A stretch of 64,000 nucleotides of DNA from Burkholderiales bacterium (GCA_020848435.1 JADLAC010000024.1:1-64000); one strand, 5' to 3'. Counted from the stretch's first letter, positions 17,359 to 26,764 are shown. A program made the numbers and translations. The notes: generated by a model not told the origin, from the letters alone.

Positions 17359-18131
17359 CGTCCTTTGTATTGCGGTTTGCGTTTCTCCTTGAACGCGCGG
17401 CGACCTTCGGCGATGTCCTCGGTCTCGCGAATCACGCCGGAGACGAACGCTTCAAAGTCCAGCCCGTGCGACAAGGGCATGTCGAGCCCCAAGCTCGCCA
17501 GCCGCTTCACCGCGCGCACGGCGAGCTGTCCGTTCTCGGCGATGTCGGCCGCGATCGTGCGCGCGAGCGGCATCAGCTCGGGCAGCGGCACGATCTCGCT
17601 CACCAGGCCGCTGCGGTAGGCGTCCTGCGCCGACATCGGCTTGCCGGTGAGCAACATGCGCATCGCATCCGAGCGCCCGATCAGCCGCGGCAGGCGCTGC
17701 GTGCCGCCGGCGCCGGGGATGCCCGCGATGCGCACCTCCGAGAGCGCGAAGCGTGCGCTGTCCGCCGCCAGCCGAATGTCGCACGCGAGCGCGATCTCCA
17801 AACCGCCGCCGTAGGCGAGCCCGTTGACGGCCGCGATCAGCGGCTTGTCGGTTGCGAGCCCTGCCACCAGCGCATCGGCGCCGCCGCGCCAGAACACGCC
17901 GTGCGCGACACCCTCGGCGTTCGGCCGCGGCCCCTTGATGTCCTGGCCGGCGCAGAACGCCCGCTCGCCCGCGCCTGTGATGATCGCGACCCAGACCTCG
18001 TCGTCGCTTCGGATCCGCGCCCATGCCGCCTGCAATTCGCGCCGCATGTCCATGTCGTAGGCATTGTGCACCTCGGGCCGAGCGAGGGTGACGGTGGCGA
18101 CATGGTCTTCAAGGCTGAATTCGACCGCCAT
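17355..18131 (-). CDS. Enoyl-CoA hydratase/isomerase family protein
   Basis: Protein of 258 aa, standard crotonase length. The oxyanion-hole segments are AFCAGQDIKG and NGLAYGGGLEIALACDIRLA, followed by IAGIPGAGGTQRLPR with the substrate-side glycine. The C-terminal EGRRAFKEKRKPQYKGR is typical of the family tail. AGGAG precedes the ATG at 18131 by 8 bases. It would hydrate or isomerise an enoyl-CoA formed after CoA transfer by the two transferases encoded upstream, although 266 bases without a clear gene separate it from them. It differs clearly from the second hydratase at 37.7 kb. Confidence 0.9.
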   Translation of the reverse strand: MAVEFSLEDHVATVTLARPEVHNAYDMDMRRELQAAWARIRSDDEVWVAIITGAGERAFCAGQDIKGPRPNAEGVAHGVFWRGGADALVAGLATDKPLIAAVNGLAYGGGLEIALACDIRLAADSARFALSEVRIAGIPGAGGTQRLPRLIGRSDAMRMLLTGKPMSAQDAYRSGLVSEIVPLPELMPLARTIAADIAENGQLAVRAVKRLASLGLDMPLSHGLDFEAFVSGVIRETEDIAEGRRAFKEKRKPQYKGR

Positions 18132-18397
18132 AGCTCAAGCTCCTCCGCTGGCGGCGCGTGGGTCTTCCACGCGGCCTGTTGGGATGAACGCACGCGTGTC
18201 GCTGCCGGCCACGCGCGCAGGGTAGAAGTCCTGCACCCGGCGCGTCGGACTTTCCACGTCTCGCGCAGCGCGGGTTGCAGTCAGGCCGATGCCATCGGCA
18301 GATGCGGCAACCCATTGAGCTGCGGGGGACGCTTCGGATGAGCGAACGCGGGTCGGCAGCCGGAGGCCGCGCCCCTCGCCTTTGCCTGCGCCCGCGC

Positions 18398-19624
18398 TCA
18401 CTTGAGCACGCCTTGTTGCGCGAGCCGCTCGACCTCTTCGACCGGCATGCCGAGGAGCGACGTGCAGATGTCCAGCGTGTGCTCGCCCAAGCGCGGCGCC
18501 GCACGCAGTGGCCCCACCAGGGCGTCGGAAAATCGGAACGCCTCGCTGTTGTAGATCGTCTCCCCCATCTCCGGGTGCTCCAGGCGAATCCAGTGCTTGC
18601 GATGCGCGAGCTGCTCGTCGCGATGCAGGACATCGTGTGCATCGCGCACCGCGCCGCAGGGCACGGCGCGCGCTTGCAGCGCGCGCATGAGCTGGTCGCT
18701 ATCCCAGGCTCGGGTCGATGCGCCGATCAGCTCGTCGAGCTGACCGCGCTCGTGCAAGCGGCCGAGGGGCGAGCGCCAGCGCGGCTGCCCGAGTACCTCG
18801 GGCGCGCCGAGCACCTCGATCAGTGCCTGCCATTGCGCATCGGTCTCCACGCCGATGGCGATCCAGCGGTCGTTGCCCTTGCAAGGATAGACGCCGTGCG
18901 GCGCGAAGCACTCGTGCGCGTTGCCCGAGCGCGTCTGCGTGTGCCCGTTGACGGCGGCGTCGAGCAGCGCCGGCCCGAGCAGTGCCAGCGTCGGCTCGGT
19001 TTGCGCCAGATCGATGAACTGGCCCTGGCCGGTGCGTTTGCGATGAATCAGCGCCGCCACGAGGACGAAGGCCGCATGGCAGGGATTGGGAATGTGGTCC
19101 GGATAATTGGTGCCGGTCCCCGCGGGCACGCGATCGGGCAGCCCCGTGAGGAATTGCAGCCCCGTGAGCGCGGTCATGGTCATGCCGTAGCCGATGTAGT
19201 CCTTCTCCGGCCCGCTCGCGCCTTGCATGGACATCGAGATGAACACGATGTCTGGCTTGAGCGCAACGATATCGGCATACCCCACGCCCCAGCGATCCAT
19301 GACGCCGGGCGCGAAGTTGTTGCACACGATATCGCTCTTGGCGATCAGCGCGCGCGCGATATCGCGCCCGCGCGGCTCCTTCATGTTGATGGTGATGCTG
19401 CGCTTGGTGGCGTTGCGGTCGGCGAAGTAGCCGCTGCGATTCACGCCCGGCTTGCCGTCCTTGAACGGGCGGCTCGTGCGCAGCAGGTCCGGATAGACCG
19501 AGCTTTCGATCTTGATCACCTCGGCGCCGAGATCGGCGAGCATCTTGGTGGTGTAGGAACCGGCGCCGATCCAACTGAAATCGGCGATTCGTACTCCGCT
19601 CAACAATTGCCTGGATGCGGCCAT
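18398..19624 (-). CDS. Family III CoA-transferase (CaiB/BaiF type), Asp-containing
   Basis: Protein of 408 aa. It has the family III N-terminus (GVRIADFSWIGAGSYTTKMLADLGAEVIKIE) and the interlocking middle region (GYFADRNATKRSITINMKE). The catalytic Asp that forms an acyl anhydride and then a glutamyl/aspartyl-CoA path corresponds to Asp176 (TNYPDHIPNP). The ATG at 19624 follows the stop of the upstream transferase by only 2 bases, and the two proteins share the fold but differ at the active site. A heteromeric enzyme is therefore plausible. Substrate unknown; likely a dicarboxylic or branched acid given the neighbours. Confidence 0.9.
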   Translation of the reverse strand: MAASRQLLSGVRIADFSWIGAGSYTTKMLADLGAEVIKIESSVYPDLLRTSRPFKDGKPGVNRSGYFADRNATKRSITINMKEPRGRDIARALIAKSDIVCNNFAPGVMDRWGVGYADIVALKPDIVFISMSMQGASGPEKDYIGYGMTMTALTGLQFLTGLPDRVPAGTGTNYPDHIPNPCHAAFVLVAALIHRKRTGQGQFIDLAQTEPTLALLGPALLDAAVNGHTQTRSGNAHECFAPHGVYPCKGNDRWIAIGVETDAQWQALIEVLGAPEVLGQPRWRSPLGRLHERGQLDELIGASTRAWDSDQLMRALQARAVPCGAVRDAHDVLHRDEQLAHRKHWIRLEHPEMGETIYNSEAFRFSDALVGPLRAAPRLGEHTLDICTSLLGMPVEEVERLAQQGVLK

Positions 19625-19626
19625 GA

Positions 19627-20898
19627 TCAAACCACCCCCATGCCGGCGAGCGCCTTGAGATCGTCGGCACCGACCCCCAAGCGCGCGAGCACTTCGCTCG
19701 TGTGCTCGCCGAGCCGCGGGGGACCGGCGCGTAAGCGCCACGGCGTCTGCGTCAGCTTGTAGGGCGCACCGGGCATGGTGAGCGTGCGTCCGGATGCCGC
19801 GTGCGGCACCTGCACGAAGTACTCGCGGGCGAGCAGCTGGCGATTTTGCAGCACCTGCGCCGGGGTGCACACCGGGCAGATCGGCATGCGATGGCGCTGC
19901 CCCGCCTGGTAGAGATATTCGCTGCTATGCGCCGCGGCGAAGGGCGTGAACATCTCGCCGAAGCGTTGTTTCGCCTCCGCGCTCGCAAGATAGTCCTGCT
20001 CCGCCCACTGCGGCTCGCGCAGCGCCTCTGCGCCGGGGACCCGCTCTTCGATGAGCCAGGCGACCGTGTTGTTCCAGAAGCGGTTCGATGCGATGCCGGC
20101 CGCCATGAGGTAGATGTAGCCGTCGGCGGTTGCGAACACCCCGGTGCCCGCCTGGCGCTGTTCGCCGCCGAAGCGCTTGCGTATCGTTCCCTCGAGCTCC
20201 AGCATCTGGGCTGAATTCTCCAGCGCGAGGGTGACGCACTGTTGCGCGGAAACATCGACGTGTTGGCCCGGCGCGCCCGAGAGCACGCTGTAATACGCCG
20301 AGATCGAAGCGACCGCCGCGAACAGGCTGGCGGCATAAACGGCCTGGTTGCCGTAGACGCGGATGGGGGGCGTGTCGGCATAGCCGCCGAGATAGAGCAG
20401 TCCGCCAAGCGCGAGCAAAGTGAGATCGGAATACGCGTAATGGGCGTAAGGCCCATCCTGGCCGAAGGCGCTGATGCTGGTCAGCACGAGCTTGGTATTC
20501 ACTTTCGCCAGCGCCGCGTAGCCGATGCCGAGCTGATCGAGCGCGCCGGGACGTTCGCTCTCGACCACGATGTCCGCCTGGACGGCAAGGGAGTGAAAGA
20601 GCCGCCTCCCCGCCTCGGTGCCGATATCGAGCGTGACGCTCTTCTTGCCCGCGTTGTGATAGGCGAAGGCGAGGCTCGTCTCGACGCCGGGCTGGTCGTC
20701 GATGAAAGGGGCTTCCCGGCGCTGGCGGCTGCCGCGCGGATGCTCTACCACGACCACCTCGGCGCCGAGATCGGCGTAGAGCTTGCCGAAGTACGGCGTA
20801 AAGTCGCCGGCCAGCTCGACGACGCGCACGCCGTCGAGCGCGGCCGGCGGGCACGCGTCCTCAGGGGTTGGCTTCGGCGTCGCGCTCATCGAATGCAT
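19627..20898 (-). CDS. Family III CoA-transferase-like protein without the usual Asp
   Basis: Protein of 423 aa. The N-terminus (GVRVVELAGDFTPYFGKLYADLGAEVVVVEHP) and NAGKKSVTLDIGTEAG are family III marks. At the position where the catalytic Asp is expected the sequence reads RVYGNQAVYAASL, with Asn or Gln instead. This change occurs in a clade of related proteins and suggests a non-catalytic or altered partner. The start at 20898 overlaps the stop of a Bug gene as TGATG; a second ATG at 20889 is possible. The Asp-containing transferase starts 2 bases after its stop. Confidence 0.85.
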   Translation of the reverse strand: MHSMSATPKPTPEDACPPAALDGVRVVELAGDFTPYFGKLYADLGAEVVVVEHPRGSRQRREAPFIDDQPGVETSLAFAYHNAGKKSVTLDIGTEAGRRLFHSLAVQADIVVESERPGALDQLGIGYAALAKVNTKLVLTSISAFGQDGPYAHYAYSDLTLLALGGLLYLGGYADTPPIRVYGNQAVYAASLFAAVASISAYYSVLSGAPGQHVDVSAQQCVTLALENSAQMLELEGTIRKRFGGEQRQAGTGVFATADGYIYLMAAGIASNRFWNNTVAWLIEERVPGAEALREPQWAEQDYLASAEAKQRFGEMFTPFAAAHSSEYLYQAGQRHRMPICPVCTPAQVLQNRQLLAREYFVQVPHAASGRTLTMPGAPYKLTQTPWRLRAGPPRLGEHTSEVLARLGVGADDLKALAGMGVV

Positions 20899-21878
20899 CA
20901 ATCGGTCCGGCTCGCTCCGGCCGACTTCACGATCGCGGCGAACTTGCGCAGCTCTTGCTGAATCAGCGCTGCGAACTGCTCGGAGGTCGAGGTCTCGGGC
21001 GCGACACCGGCGGCGAGCATGGTCTTGCGCACCCCTGGCGTGGCGACGGCTTGCACCATTGCGGCGTTGAGACGGCTGGCGACCTCGGCCGGCGTGCCCG
21101 CCGGCGCCATGAGACCGAAGAAGGTCGCGACATCGAAGCCCTTCAGCCCGCTTTCGTCCATGGTGGGAAGCTCGGGCATCAGCACCCAGCGCGACTGGGT
21201 GGTGACCGCGATGGCGCGCACCCGACCCGACTGGATGAACGGATTGGCGGAGGCGATGCCGCCGAAATACACGTCGACCTGGCCGCCGGCGAGATCCGTC
21301 AGGGGCTGGGTGCCGCCCTTGTACGGAATATGCGCCATCCTGGTGCGCGTCATGGTCTGGAACAACACCGCCGCAAGATAAGGCGGCGCACCCGTGCCCG
21401 CGGAGGCGTAGTTGAGCGCGCCGGGACGCGACTTGGCGAGCGCGATGAACTCCTTCACCGTGCGCGCGGGCACAGCCGGGTGCACCAGCAACACGAATCC
21501 GCCGCGGGCCGCAAGCGATACCGGCGCGAAGTCCTTGACGATGTCGTACGTCAGATCGGGGTAGATGCTGGGCGCGATGGTGACCGCGCCGGCGGCCATC
21601 AGCACGGTGTAGCCGTCCGGCGCCGCCCTGGCGACCATCTCCGTGCCGATGTTCCCGCTCGCGCCGCCCCGGTTCTCGACCACCACTGGCTGGCCCAGCA
21701 GCTCGGACAGGCGCTGCGCGATCGGCCGCGCGACAATGTCGTTGGTGCCGCCCGGGGGATAGGCGACGATCATGCGTACGGCCTTCGCCGGATACGCCTG
21801 CGCCACCGCGTCCGTCGGCGACGACAGCGCAGCCAGCGCCGCGGTCAACGAGCATGCGAGCGGACGGAACATAGGCAT
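20898..21878 (-). CDS. Bug/TctC-family periplasmic solute receptor
   Basis: Protein of 326 aa with a Sec signal (SLTAALAALSSPTDAVA/QAYPAK), and YPPGGTNDIVAR, VENRGGASGNIG and IPYKGGTQP as family marks. It is tandem with a second Bug gene 2 bases upstream. The two share long identical stretches (VTIAPSIYP and MTIAPSIYP, FVLLVHPAVPAR, YFGGIASA), so they arose by local duplication. Differences cluster at the cleft (ARGGFV against TAVSTFV). The downstream overlap with a CoA-transferase links uptake to CoA activation of the same acid. Confidence 0.92.
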   Translation of the reverse strand: MPMFRPLACSLTAALAALSSPTDAVAQAYPAKAVRMIVAYPPGGTNDIVARPIAQRLSELLGQPVVVENRGGASGNIGTEMVARAAPDGYTVLMAAGAVTIAPSIYPDLTYDIVKDFAPVSLAARGGFVLLVHPAVPARTVKEFIALAKSRPGALNYASAGTGAPPYLAAVLFQTMTRTRMAHIPYKGGTQPLTDLAGGQVDVYFGGIASANPFIQSGRVRAIAVTTQSRWVLMPELPTMDESGLKGFDVATFFGLMAPAGTPAEVASRLNAAMVQAVATPGVRKTMLAAGVAPETSTSEQFAALIQQELRKFAAIVKSAGASRTD

Positions 21879-21880
21879 CG

Positions 21881-22864
21881 CTACTCGAACTTCGCGCCCG
21901 ACACTTTCACGATTTGCGCGAACTTCCTGATCTCGTCTTTGATATGCGCGCCGAACTGCTCCGGCGTGGACGACTGCGGCTCGAAGCCCACCGCGAGCAG
22001 CGTGTCGCGCACTTCGGCAGCGGCGACCGCTTTGAGCGTGGCGGCGTTGAGCTTCGCTATGATGTCGGCCGCCGTGCCGGCTGGGGCCATCACGCCGAAC
22101 CAGGTCGAGATGTCGAAGCCGCGCAAGCCGCTTTCATCCAGCGTCGGCAGGCTGGGAAGCGCGGAGGAGCGCTTCTTGCTCGTCACGCCGAGCGCACGCA
22201 AGCGCCCCGATTTCACGTGCGGGACAGCCGATGCGATGCCGCCGAAATACAAGTCCACCTCGCCGCCGATGAGTGCGGCGAGTGCCGGCGTGGCGCCCTT
22301 GTAGGGCACGTGCACCATGCTGACCTTGGTCATGGAGCGAAACAGCTCCGCCGACAGGTGCGGCGGTGCGCCGAGCCCCGCCGAGGCGAAATTGAGCATG
22401 CCCGCGCGAGAGCGTGCCAGGCTGATCAGCTCCTTGACGCTTCTCGCCGGCACCGCCGGATGAACGAGCAGCACGAAGGTGCTGACCGCGGTCATGGAGA
22501 TCGGGGCGAGATCGCGTACCACGTCGTAGCCGAGCTTGGGGTAGATGCTGGGCGCGATGGTCATGGCACCGGCAGCCATGAGCAGCGTGTAGCCATCGGG
22601 CGCTGCCTTGGCGACGAACTCGGTGCCGATATTGCCGCCCGCGCCCGAGCGGTTCTCGATCACCACCGAGCCGCCGATCAGCTCGCCCAGCCGGTGGCCG
22701 ACGGTGCGCCCGACGATGTCGTTCGGGCCGCCCGGCGGGTACGAGACGATCATGCGAATCGGCTTGGCGGGATACGGCTGGGAGAGCGCGTACGCGCTCC
22801 AGCCGAGCAACACGATACCCATCCAGCGCCAGAACAGCGCGCGAAAGCTGCATTGAATTCGCAT
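21881..22864 (-). CDS. Bug/TctC-family periplasmic solute receptor, tandem paralogue
   Basis: Protein of 327 aa. The signal peptide is unusual, with an aromatic-rich hydrophobic core (FRALFWRWMGIVLLGWSAYALSQ). Marks are YPPGGPNDIVGR, IENRSGAGGNIG and VPYKGATPA. It heads the pair of duplicated receptors, ending 2 bases before the second. The 185 bases between it and the preceding oxidoreductase gene hold no gene and may carry a promoter, though I could not identify convincing -35/-10 boxes there. Since no TctA/TctB lies nearby, it must use a remote transporter or act as a sensor, as known for BctC. Confidence 0.92.
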   Translation of the reverse strand: MRIQCSFRALFWRWMGIVLLGWSAYALSQPYPAKPIRMIVSYPPGGPNDIVGRTVGHRLGELIGGSVVIENRSGAGGNIGTEFVAKAAPDGYTLLMAAGAMTIAPSIYPKLGYDVVRDLAPISMTAVSTFVLLVHPAVPARSVKELISLARSRAGMLNFASAGLGAPPHLSAELFRSMTKVSMVHVPYKGATPALAALIGGEVDLYFGGIASAVPHVKSGRLRALGVTSKKRSSALPSLPTLDESGLRGFDISTWFGVMAPAGTAADIIAKLNAATLKAVAAAEVRDTLLAVGFEPQSSTPEQFGAHIKDEIRKFAQIVKVSGAKFE

Positions 22865-23049
22865 GTCAGCGTCGACTCGGTGAGGAAAGGACGTGCGCCG
22901 CGCGGGGCGCGCCCAGGTTCTGCTGCGCCGCTGTGCAAGTCACCCTGCGCTCATCATAGCGGTACTCGACCCGCCCTGGACACCACGATCGCACTATCTG
23001 CTATGCCTGCGGTGCATACGACCGGCCAAGTGCTGCCGCCGCGCCGCGA

Positions 23050-24126
23050 TCAAGCCGCCAACCGGATCGTCTTGCCCGTGCGCGCCGATTCCTCGATCGC
23101 CAGCGTGATCTCCAGGGTCTGGCGCGCTTCGCGCGCGGTGGCCATGGGACACGCCCGGTTGCGCGCGAGGTGGTCGAGCCAGACGCGCGACTCGTCGGCG
23201 ACGGGCCCCCAATAGTCCCCCAGGTGCCAGTTCCCGGGCGTCGACGAGGACAGGAAGGCGGTCTGGAATTCCAGTCCGGGAATATAGGCGTGGGGGATGC
23301 CCTTGTTGGTGATGAGCAGCTCGTCGGTGTGGTCGTCGTTCAGGATCAGCGCGCCCTCGGACCCGAACACTTCGATGCGCACCCCCATGCCGAGCTGGGG
23401 CGCGTGCGCCGGCAACGCGAAATAGACCCCGAGGTTCACCACGGCGCCGTCTTCATAGGTGATGAGCGCGAAGGTGGCGTCGTTCACGTCGAAGCCTGCG
23501 GCGCGAAACACGCTGCCGTGGCCTCGGGCGCTCACTTCGCGCGGCCGAATGCCTTCGAGAAACCACCCGGCCACGTCGACCCAGTACGTCAGCACGTCCA
23601 CCACCGGGGTCGCCGTGGCGGAGCGTTTCAGAATCTCGATGCCCTGCGCGCGCGTATTGCACGCGCGCCCGGTAAGCGCCGTGATCTCGCCGAGGCGCCC
23701 TGCGAGAATCTGATCCTTGGCGGAGAGATAACGCCGCTTGAAGCGCTGCGCATAACCCACCCGGATCGGGGTACCGGTACTCTCCGCCTTGGCGATGATC
23801 TTGTCCGCGTCGGCAAGCGTAAGGGCGATCGGCTTTTCCACCAGCACCGGCTTGCCGAGCTCGAGCGCGCGGATGACCGGCGCGACGTGCTCGTGCTCGC
23901 TGGTCGAGACGATGACCGCGTTGACCCGCGGATGCGCGATCACCTCGTCGTTGTCGCCGGAAGCGAAGTGCGCGCCGCTCGCCTCCGCGAGCCGCTGTGC
24001 GCGGTCGCGATCGATGTCCGACACGGCGAGGAACTTGACCGCCGGATGCGCCGCCGCCAGCCGCGCCCTGAGCGAGCCGATGCGCCCCGAGCCAACGACC
24101 GCAACACCGAGCTCACGAGTTTCCAA
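23050..24126 (-). CDS. Gfo/Idh/MocA-family NAD(P)-dependent oxidoreductase
   Basis: Protein of 358 aa. The Rossmann motif is VVGSGRIGS (about residues 10-18), the family EKP motif is VLVEKPIALT, and the C-terminal beta-sheet domain begins near residue 130 (GYAQRFKRRYL; conserved Asp/His region around DVLTYWVDVAGW). Members oxidise or reduce sugars, inositol or cyclic polyols. The start appears to be TTG at 24126 with GGAG 6 bases before it. It is the first gene of the leftward series that continues with two Bug receptors, but a 185-base gap separates it from them. Substrate not predictable. Confidence 0.88.
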   Translation of the reverse strand: METRELGVAVVGSGRIGSLRARLAAAHPAVKFLAVSDIDRDRAQRLAEASGAHFASGDNDEVIAHPRVNAVIVSTSEHEHVAPVIRALELGKPVLVEKPIALTLADADKIIAKAESTGTPIRVGYAQRFKRRYLSAKDQILAGRLGEITALTGRACNTRAQGIEILKRSATATPVVDVLTYWVDVAGWFLEGIRPREVSARGHGSVFRAAGFDVNDATFALITYEDGAVVNLGVYFALPAHAPQLGMGVRIEVFGSEGALILNDDHTDELLITNKGIPHAYIPGLEFQTAFLSSSTPGNWHLGDYWGPVADESRVWLDHLARNRACPMATAREARQTLEITLAIEESARTGKTIRLAA

Positions 24127-24469
24127 GGACGACTCCGACTTGTTCGACGACTGTTATCGCCAGCTCTCGGCTAACGGAAGGAAAGTCTTCCATCCCAAAC
24201 GACGACAATGCTCCTGGATCGATGCATGCAGGGGCATGACCAAATGTTCCCCATTGTTCTTGCGGCGAGACAGACCGACATCGCCGATCCTCGGGAGATC
24301 AGTCTGGTGGTTCGTAATCGGGCCGACCTCGTCAGGTACGAAGTCGTCGGGATTGAAGGCGAGGCTAACTGGCTCCGCGGGCTTGTCCATCTGCCGATTA
24401 TCGCAGATCGTCTGCGCAGATTTCTCGCCGTTCAACGAGTGTTCGATGGCGAGGACGTCCGTCGCCGAG
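24127..24469. other. Less GC-rich stretch with an unrecognised short frame
   Basis: No recognised gene lies here. The sequence is visibly less GC-rich (about 53-58 percent in the lines counted) than its neighbours. The minus strand is open for 93 codons (24435-24154; segment LAFNPDDFVPDEVGP) and the plus strand for 91 codons from 24208. Neither has a family motif that I recognise or a convincing ribosome binding site. A gene remnant, possibly from a mobile element, is one reading. Confidence 0.35.
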
Positions 24470-25474
24470 CTACTCGACCTTGATCTGCCCCGCCTTCACC
24501 ACCTTGGTCCACATGGCGATTTCGCGCGCGATGGCCTCGGCCAATCCCTGTGGGCTCGTGTGCGCGGGCTCCAGGCCGTAGCCTCGCAGCCGCTCGACGA
24601 CATCGGGCTGCTCCAGGATGCGCCCGAGCACCGCATTGAGCCGGGACACGATCGGCTGCGGTGTGCCCGCGGGCGCACCCATGCTGTAGGGAAACAGCGC
24701 CGAGAAGCCCGGCACCGCCTCCGCCACCGCGGGCAGCTCCGGCATGGTGGGCAGCCTTCGTTCGCCCGAGTGGCCGAGCGCCAGCAGGCGCCCGGCCTTG
24801 ATGTGCGGAAACACCGCCGCGCCGGGCGCGAAATAAAGCTGGATCTGGCCGCCAACCAGGTTGGCGATGGCGGCACCGATGCCCTTGTACGGCACGTGCG
24901 TCAGCTCGATGCCCGTCATCTGTTGCAGGTACTCGGTCGCGAGATGGGTCGAGCTGCCCACACCGGCCGAGCCGTAGTTGATGCTCCTGGGCTTGGCGCG
25001 CGCCGCTTCGATGAGCTGGCCGAGGCCCGTCACCTTGAGCGACGGATGGGCCGTGAGAAAAAGCGGTCCGGCCGCGATCATGGCAATCGGCGCGAAGCTC
25101 TTGATGGGATCGTACGGCAGCTTGTAGAGCGTTGCGCTGGCCGCGAAGGCACCCGACATCATCAGGAGCGTGTGGCCGTCGGGCTCGGCCCGGGCCACGA
25201 TCGCCGTGCCGATGGTTCCGCCCGCGCCGCCGCGGTTATCGACGATGAACTGTTGGCCGAGCTCCTCCGTCAGCCGCCCTGCCAGCATGCGCGCGACCGT
25301 ATCGACGCTGCCGCCCGGTGCAAGCGGCACCAGCACGCGCACCGGGCGCTGCGGCCACTTGCCGCTCTGGGCGAACGGCGTTGCAGCGAGCAGGGCGAGC
25401 ACACAGGCCAACGCGAGACGCAAGCGCCGGTCAAGTGCCGATACCGGCATGGGCGTTCCCATGGCGAAAGTCAT
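24470..25474 (-). CDS. Bug/TctC-family periplasmic solute receptor
   Basis: Protein of up to 334 aa. Marks are APGGSVDTVAR, VDNRGGAGGTIG and VPYKGIGAA. The signal peptide core is LALACVLALLAATPFA. The ATG at 25474 overlaps the stop of the upstream CoA-transferase as ATGA. An internal ATG at 25450 has GGGA 6 bases before it and gives a more normal n-region, so the true N-terminus is uncertain. The gene forms a two-gene unit with the transferase, again pairing a receptor with CoA activation. No TctA/TctB is nearby. Confidence 0.9.
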   Translation of the reverse strand: MTFAMGTPMPVSALDRRLRLALACVLALLAATPFAQSGKWPQRPVRVLVPLAPGGSVDTVARMLAGRLTEELGQQFIVDNRGGAGGTIGTAIVARAEPDGHTLLMMSGAFAASATLYKLPYDPIKSFAPIAMIAAGPLFLTAHPSLKVTGLGQLIEAARAKPRSINYGSAGVGSSTHLATEYLQQMTGIELTHVPYKGIGAAIANLVGGQIQLYFAPGAAVFPHIKAGRLLALGHSGERRLPTMPELPAVAEAVPGFSALFPYSMGAPAGTPQPIVSRLNAVLGRILEQPDVVERLRGYGLEPAHTSPQGLAEAIAREIAMWTKVVKAGQIKVE

Positions 25475-26631
25475 GCCTCGGCCGATCGTTCGAGCTCGGC
25501 GAGGATGTCCGCGCGATGCTCGTCGAGCGCCGGGATCGCGCGCAAGCGCGTCGTCACCGCTTCGTCGACCTTGACCGGCACGCCCCAGGTCTCGATCTCG
25601 CGGCCGTTGGGAAGCCGGGTGGGCGCGGCCATCTGGCGCGCGCGTACCTGCTCGTCGGCAGCCACCGCCGCCATGTCGCGCACGTGCGCAGCCGGCACGC
25701 CGGCTGCGGCGAGCTGGGCTTCCCACTGGGCCGCGGAGCGTTGCTCCAGGTAGCGCTGCAGCAGCGGGCGGAGCGCGTCGCGGTTGCCTACCCGCAACGG
25801 ATTGCTCGCGAAGCGCGGGTCGGTCGCCAGCTCGGCCGCACCGAGCACCGTGCAAAAGCGCTGCCACTGGTGCTCGTTGCTCACTTGTAGCAGGCAGTAC
25901 TCGCCGTCGCCGGTCTTGAATGCGCCCAGCGGATAGATGCCCATGGTCTCGGAACCCATCCGCACCGGCAACGACAAGCCGACCAAAGCACCTTGCAGAT
26001 ACGCATGCATGAATCCGAGCGCGGATTCCATCAACGAGACTTCGAGCAGCAGCCCCTTGCCTGTCTTCGCCACCGTGTGCAGCCCGGCGACGATCGTTCC
26101 CCAGGCGAGATACGCCGTTGCGATATCGATCGGCGAGCCGCCGCATCGCACCGGCGGACGATCGTTCTCTCCGGTGATCCCCATCATGCCGATGTATGCC
26201 TGGATCATCGAGTCATAGGCCGGCGCGCCGGCGCGCGGGCCCGTGCGGCCGTAGCCGGTGACCGATACCCAAACGAGCTTGGGATGCCGATCGCGTAGAT
26301 CGCGCCAGCCGACACCGAGCTTTTCCAGCGTCCCCGGCCGGTAGTTCTCGATCATCACGTCGGCCCGGGCGAGCAGGCGCTGCAGCAGCTGCCTGCCTTC
26401 GGCGGTCTTGAAATCGACTACGATGCTGCGCTTGCCGCGGTTGCAGCTCACGAAGTACACGCTCTGGCCGTCGACGAACGGCGGCCACTGGCGCATTTCG
26501 TCGCCGCCCGGCGGTTCCACCTTGATCACGTCCGCCCCCATCTCGGCGGCGAGCATGGTCGCTACCGGACCGGCGATATTGCGCGTGCAATCGAGAATGC
26601 GCACGCCTTGCAGCAACGACGATAGCTCCAT
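25471..26631 (-). CDS. Family III CoA-transferase (CaiB/BaiF type)
   Basis: Protein of 386 aa with the family N-terminus (GVRILDCTRNIAGPVATMLAAEMGADVIKVE), NRGKRSIVVDFKTAEG, and the catalytic Asp in CGGSPIDIATAY. It is closest in style to the formyl-CoA/succinyl-CoA-dependent transferases that activate dicarboxylates, but the acceptor cannot be assigned. It is the first gene of a two-gene leftward unit with a Bug receptor, facing a rightward oxidoreductase gene across 263 bases. It does not show the Asp loss seen in the transferase at 19.6 kb. Confidence 0.9.
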   Translation of the reverse strand: MELSSLLQGVRILDCTRNIAGPVATMLAAEMGADVIKVEPPGGDEMRQWPPFVDGQSVYFVSCNRGKRSIVVDFKTAEGRQLLQRLLARADVMIENYRPGTLEKLGVGWRDLRDRHPKLVWVSVTGYGRTGPRAGAPAYDSMIQAYIGMMGITGENDRPPVRCGGSPIDIATAYLAWGTIVAGLHTVAKTGKGLLLEVSLMESALGFMHAYLQGALVGLSLPVRMGSETMGIYPLGAFKTGDGEYCLLQVSNEHQWQRFCTVLGAAELATDPRFASNPLRVGNRDALRPLLQRYLEQRSAAQWEAQLAAAGVPAAHVRDMAAVAADEQVRARQMAAPTRLPNGREIETWGVPVKVDEAVTTRLRAIPALDEHRADILAELERSAEA

Positions 26632-26764
26632 CTAAACGCGCCTCTCACTCCGCGTGCGCCCGCAGGCAGGGTCGTGGCCGATGTTAGGAGGCGTACACGA
26701 AGCTGTAAAGCACAAGCCCACGAGGTGGTCTTGGGCTCGCCGCTCGAGCTGCTTGGCTGTCGCA

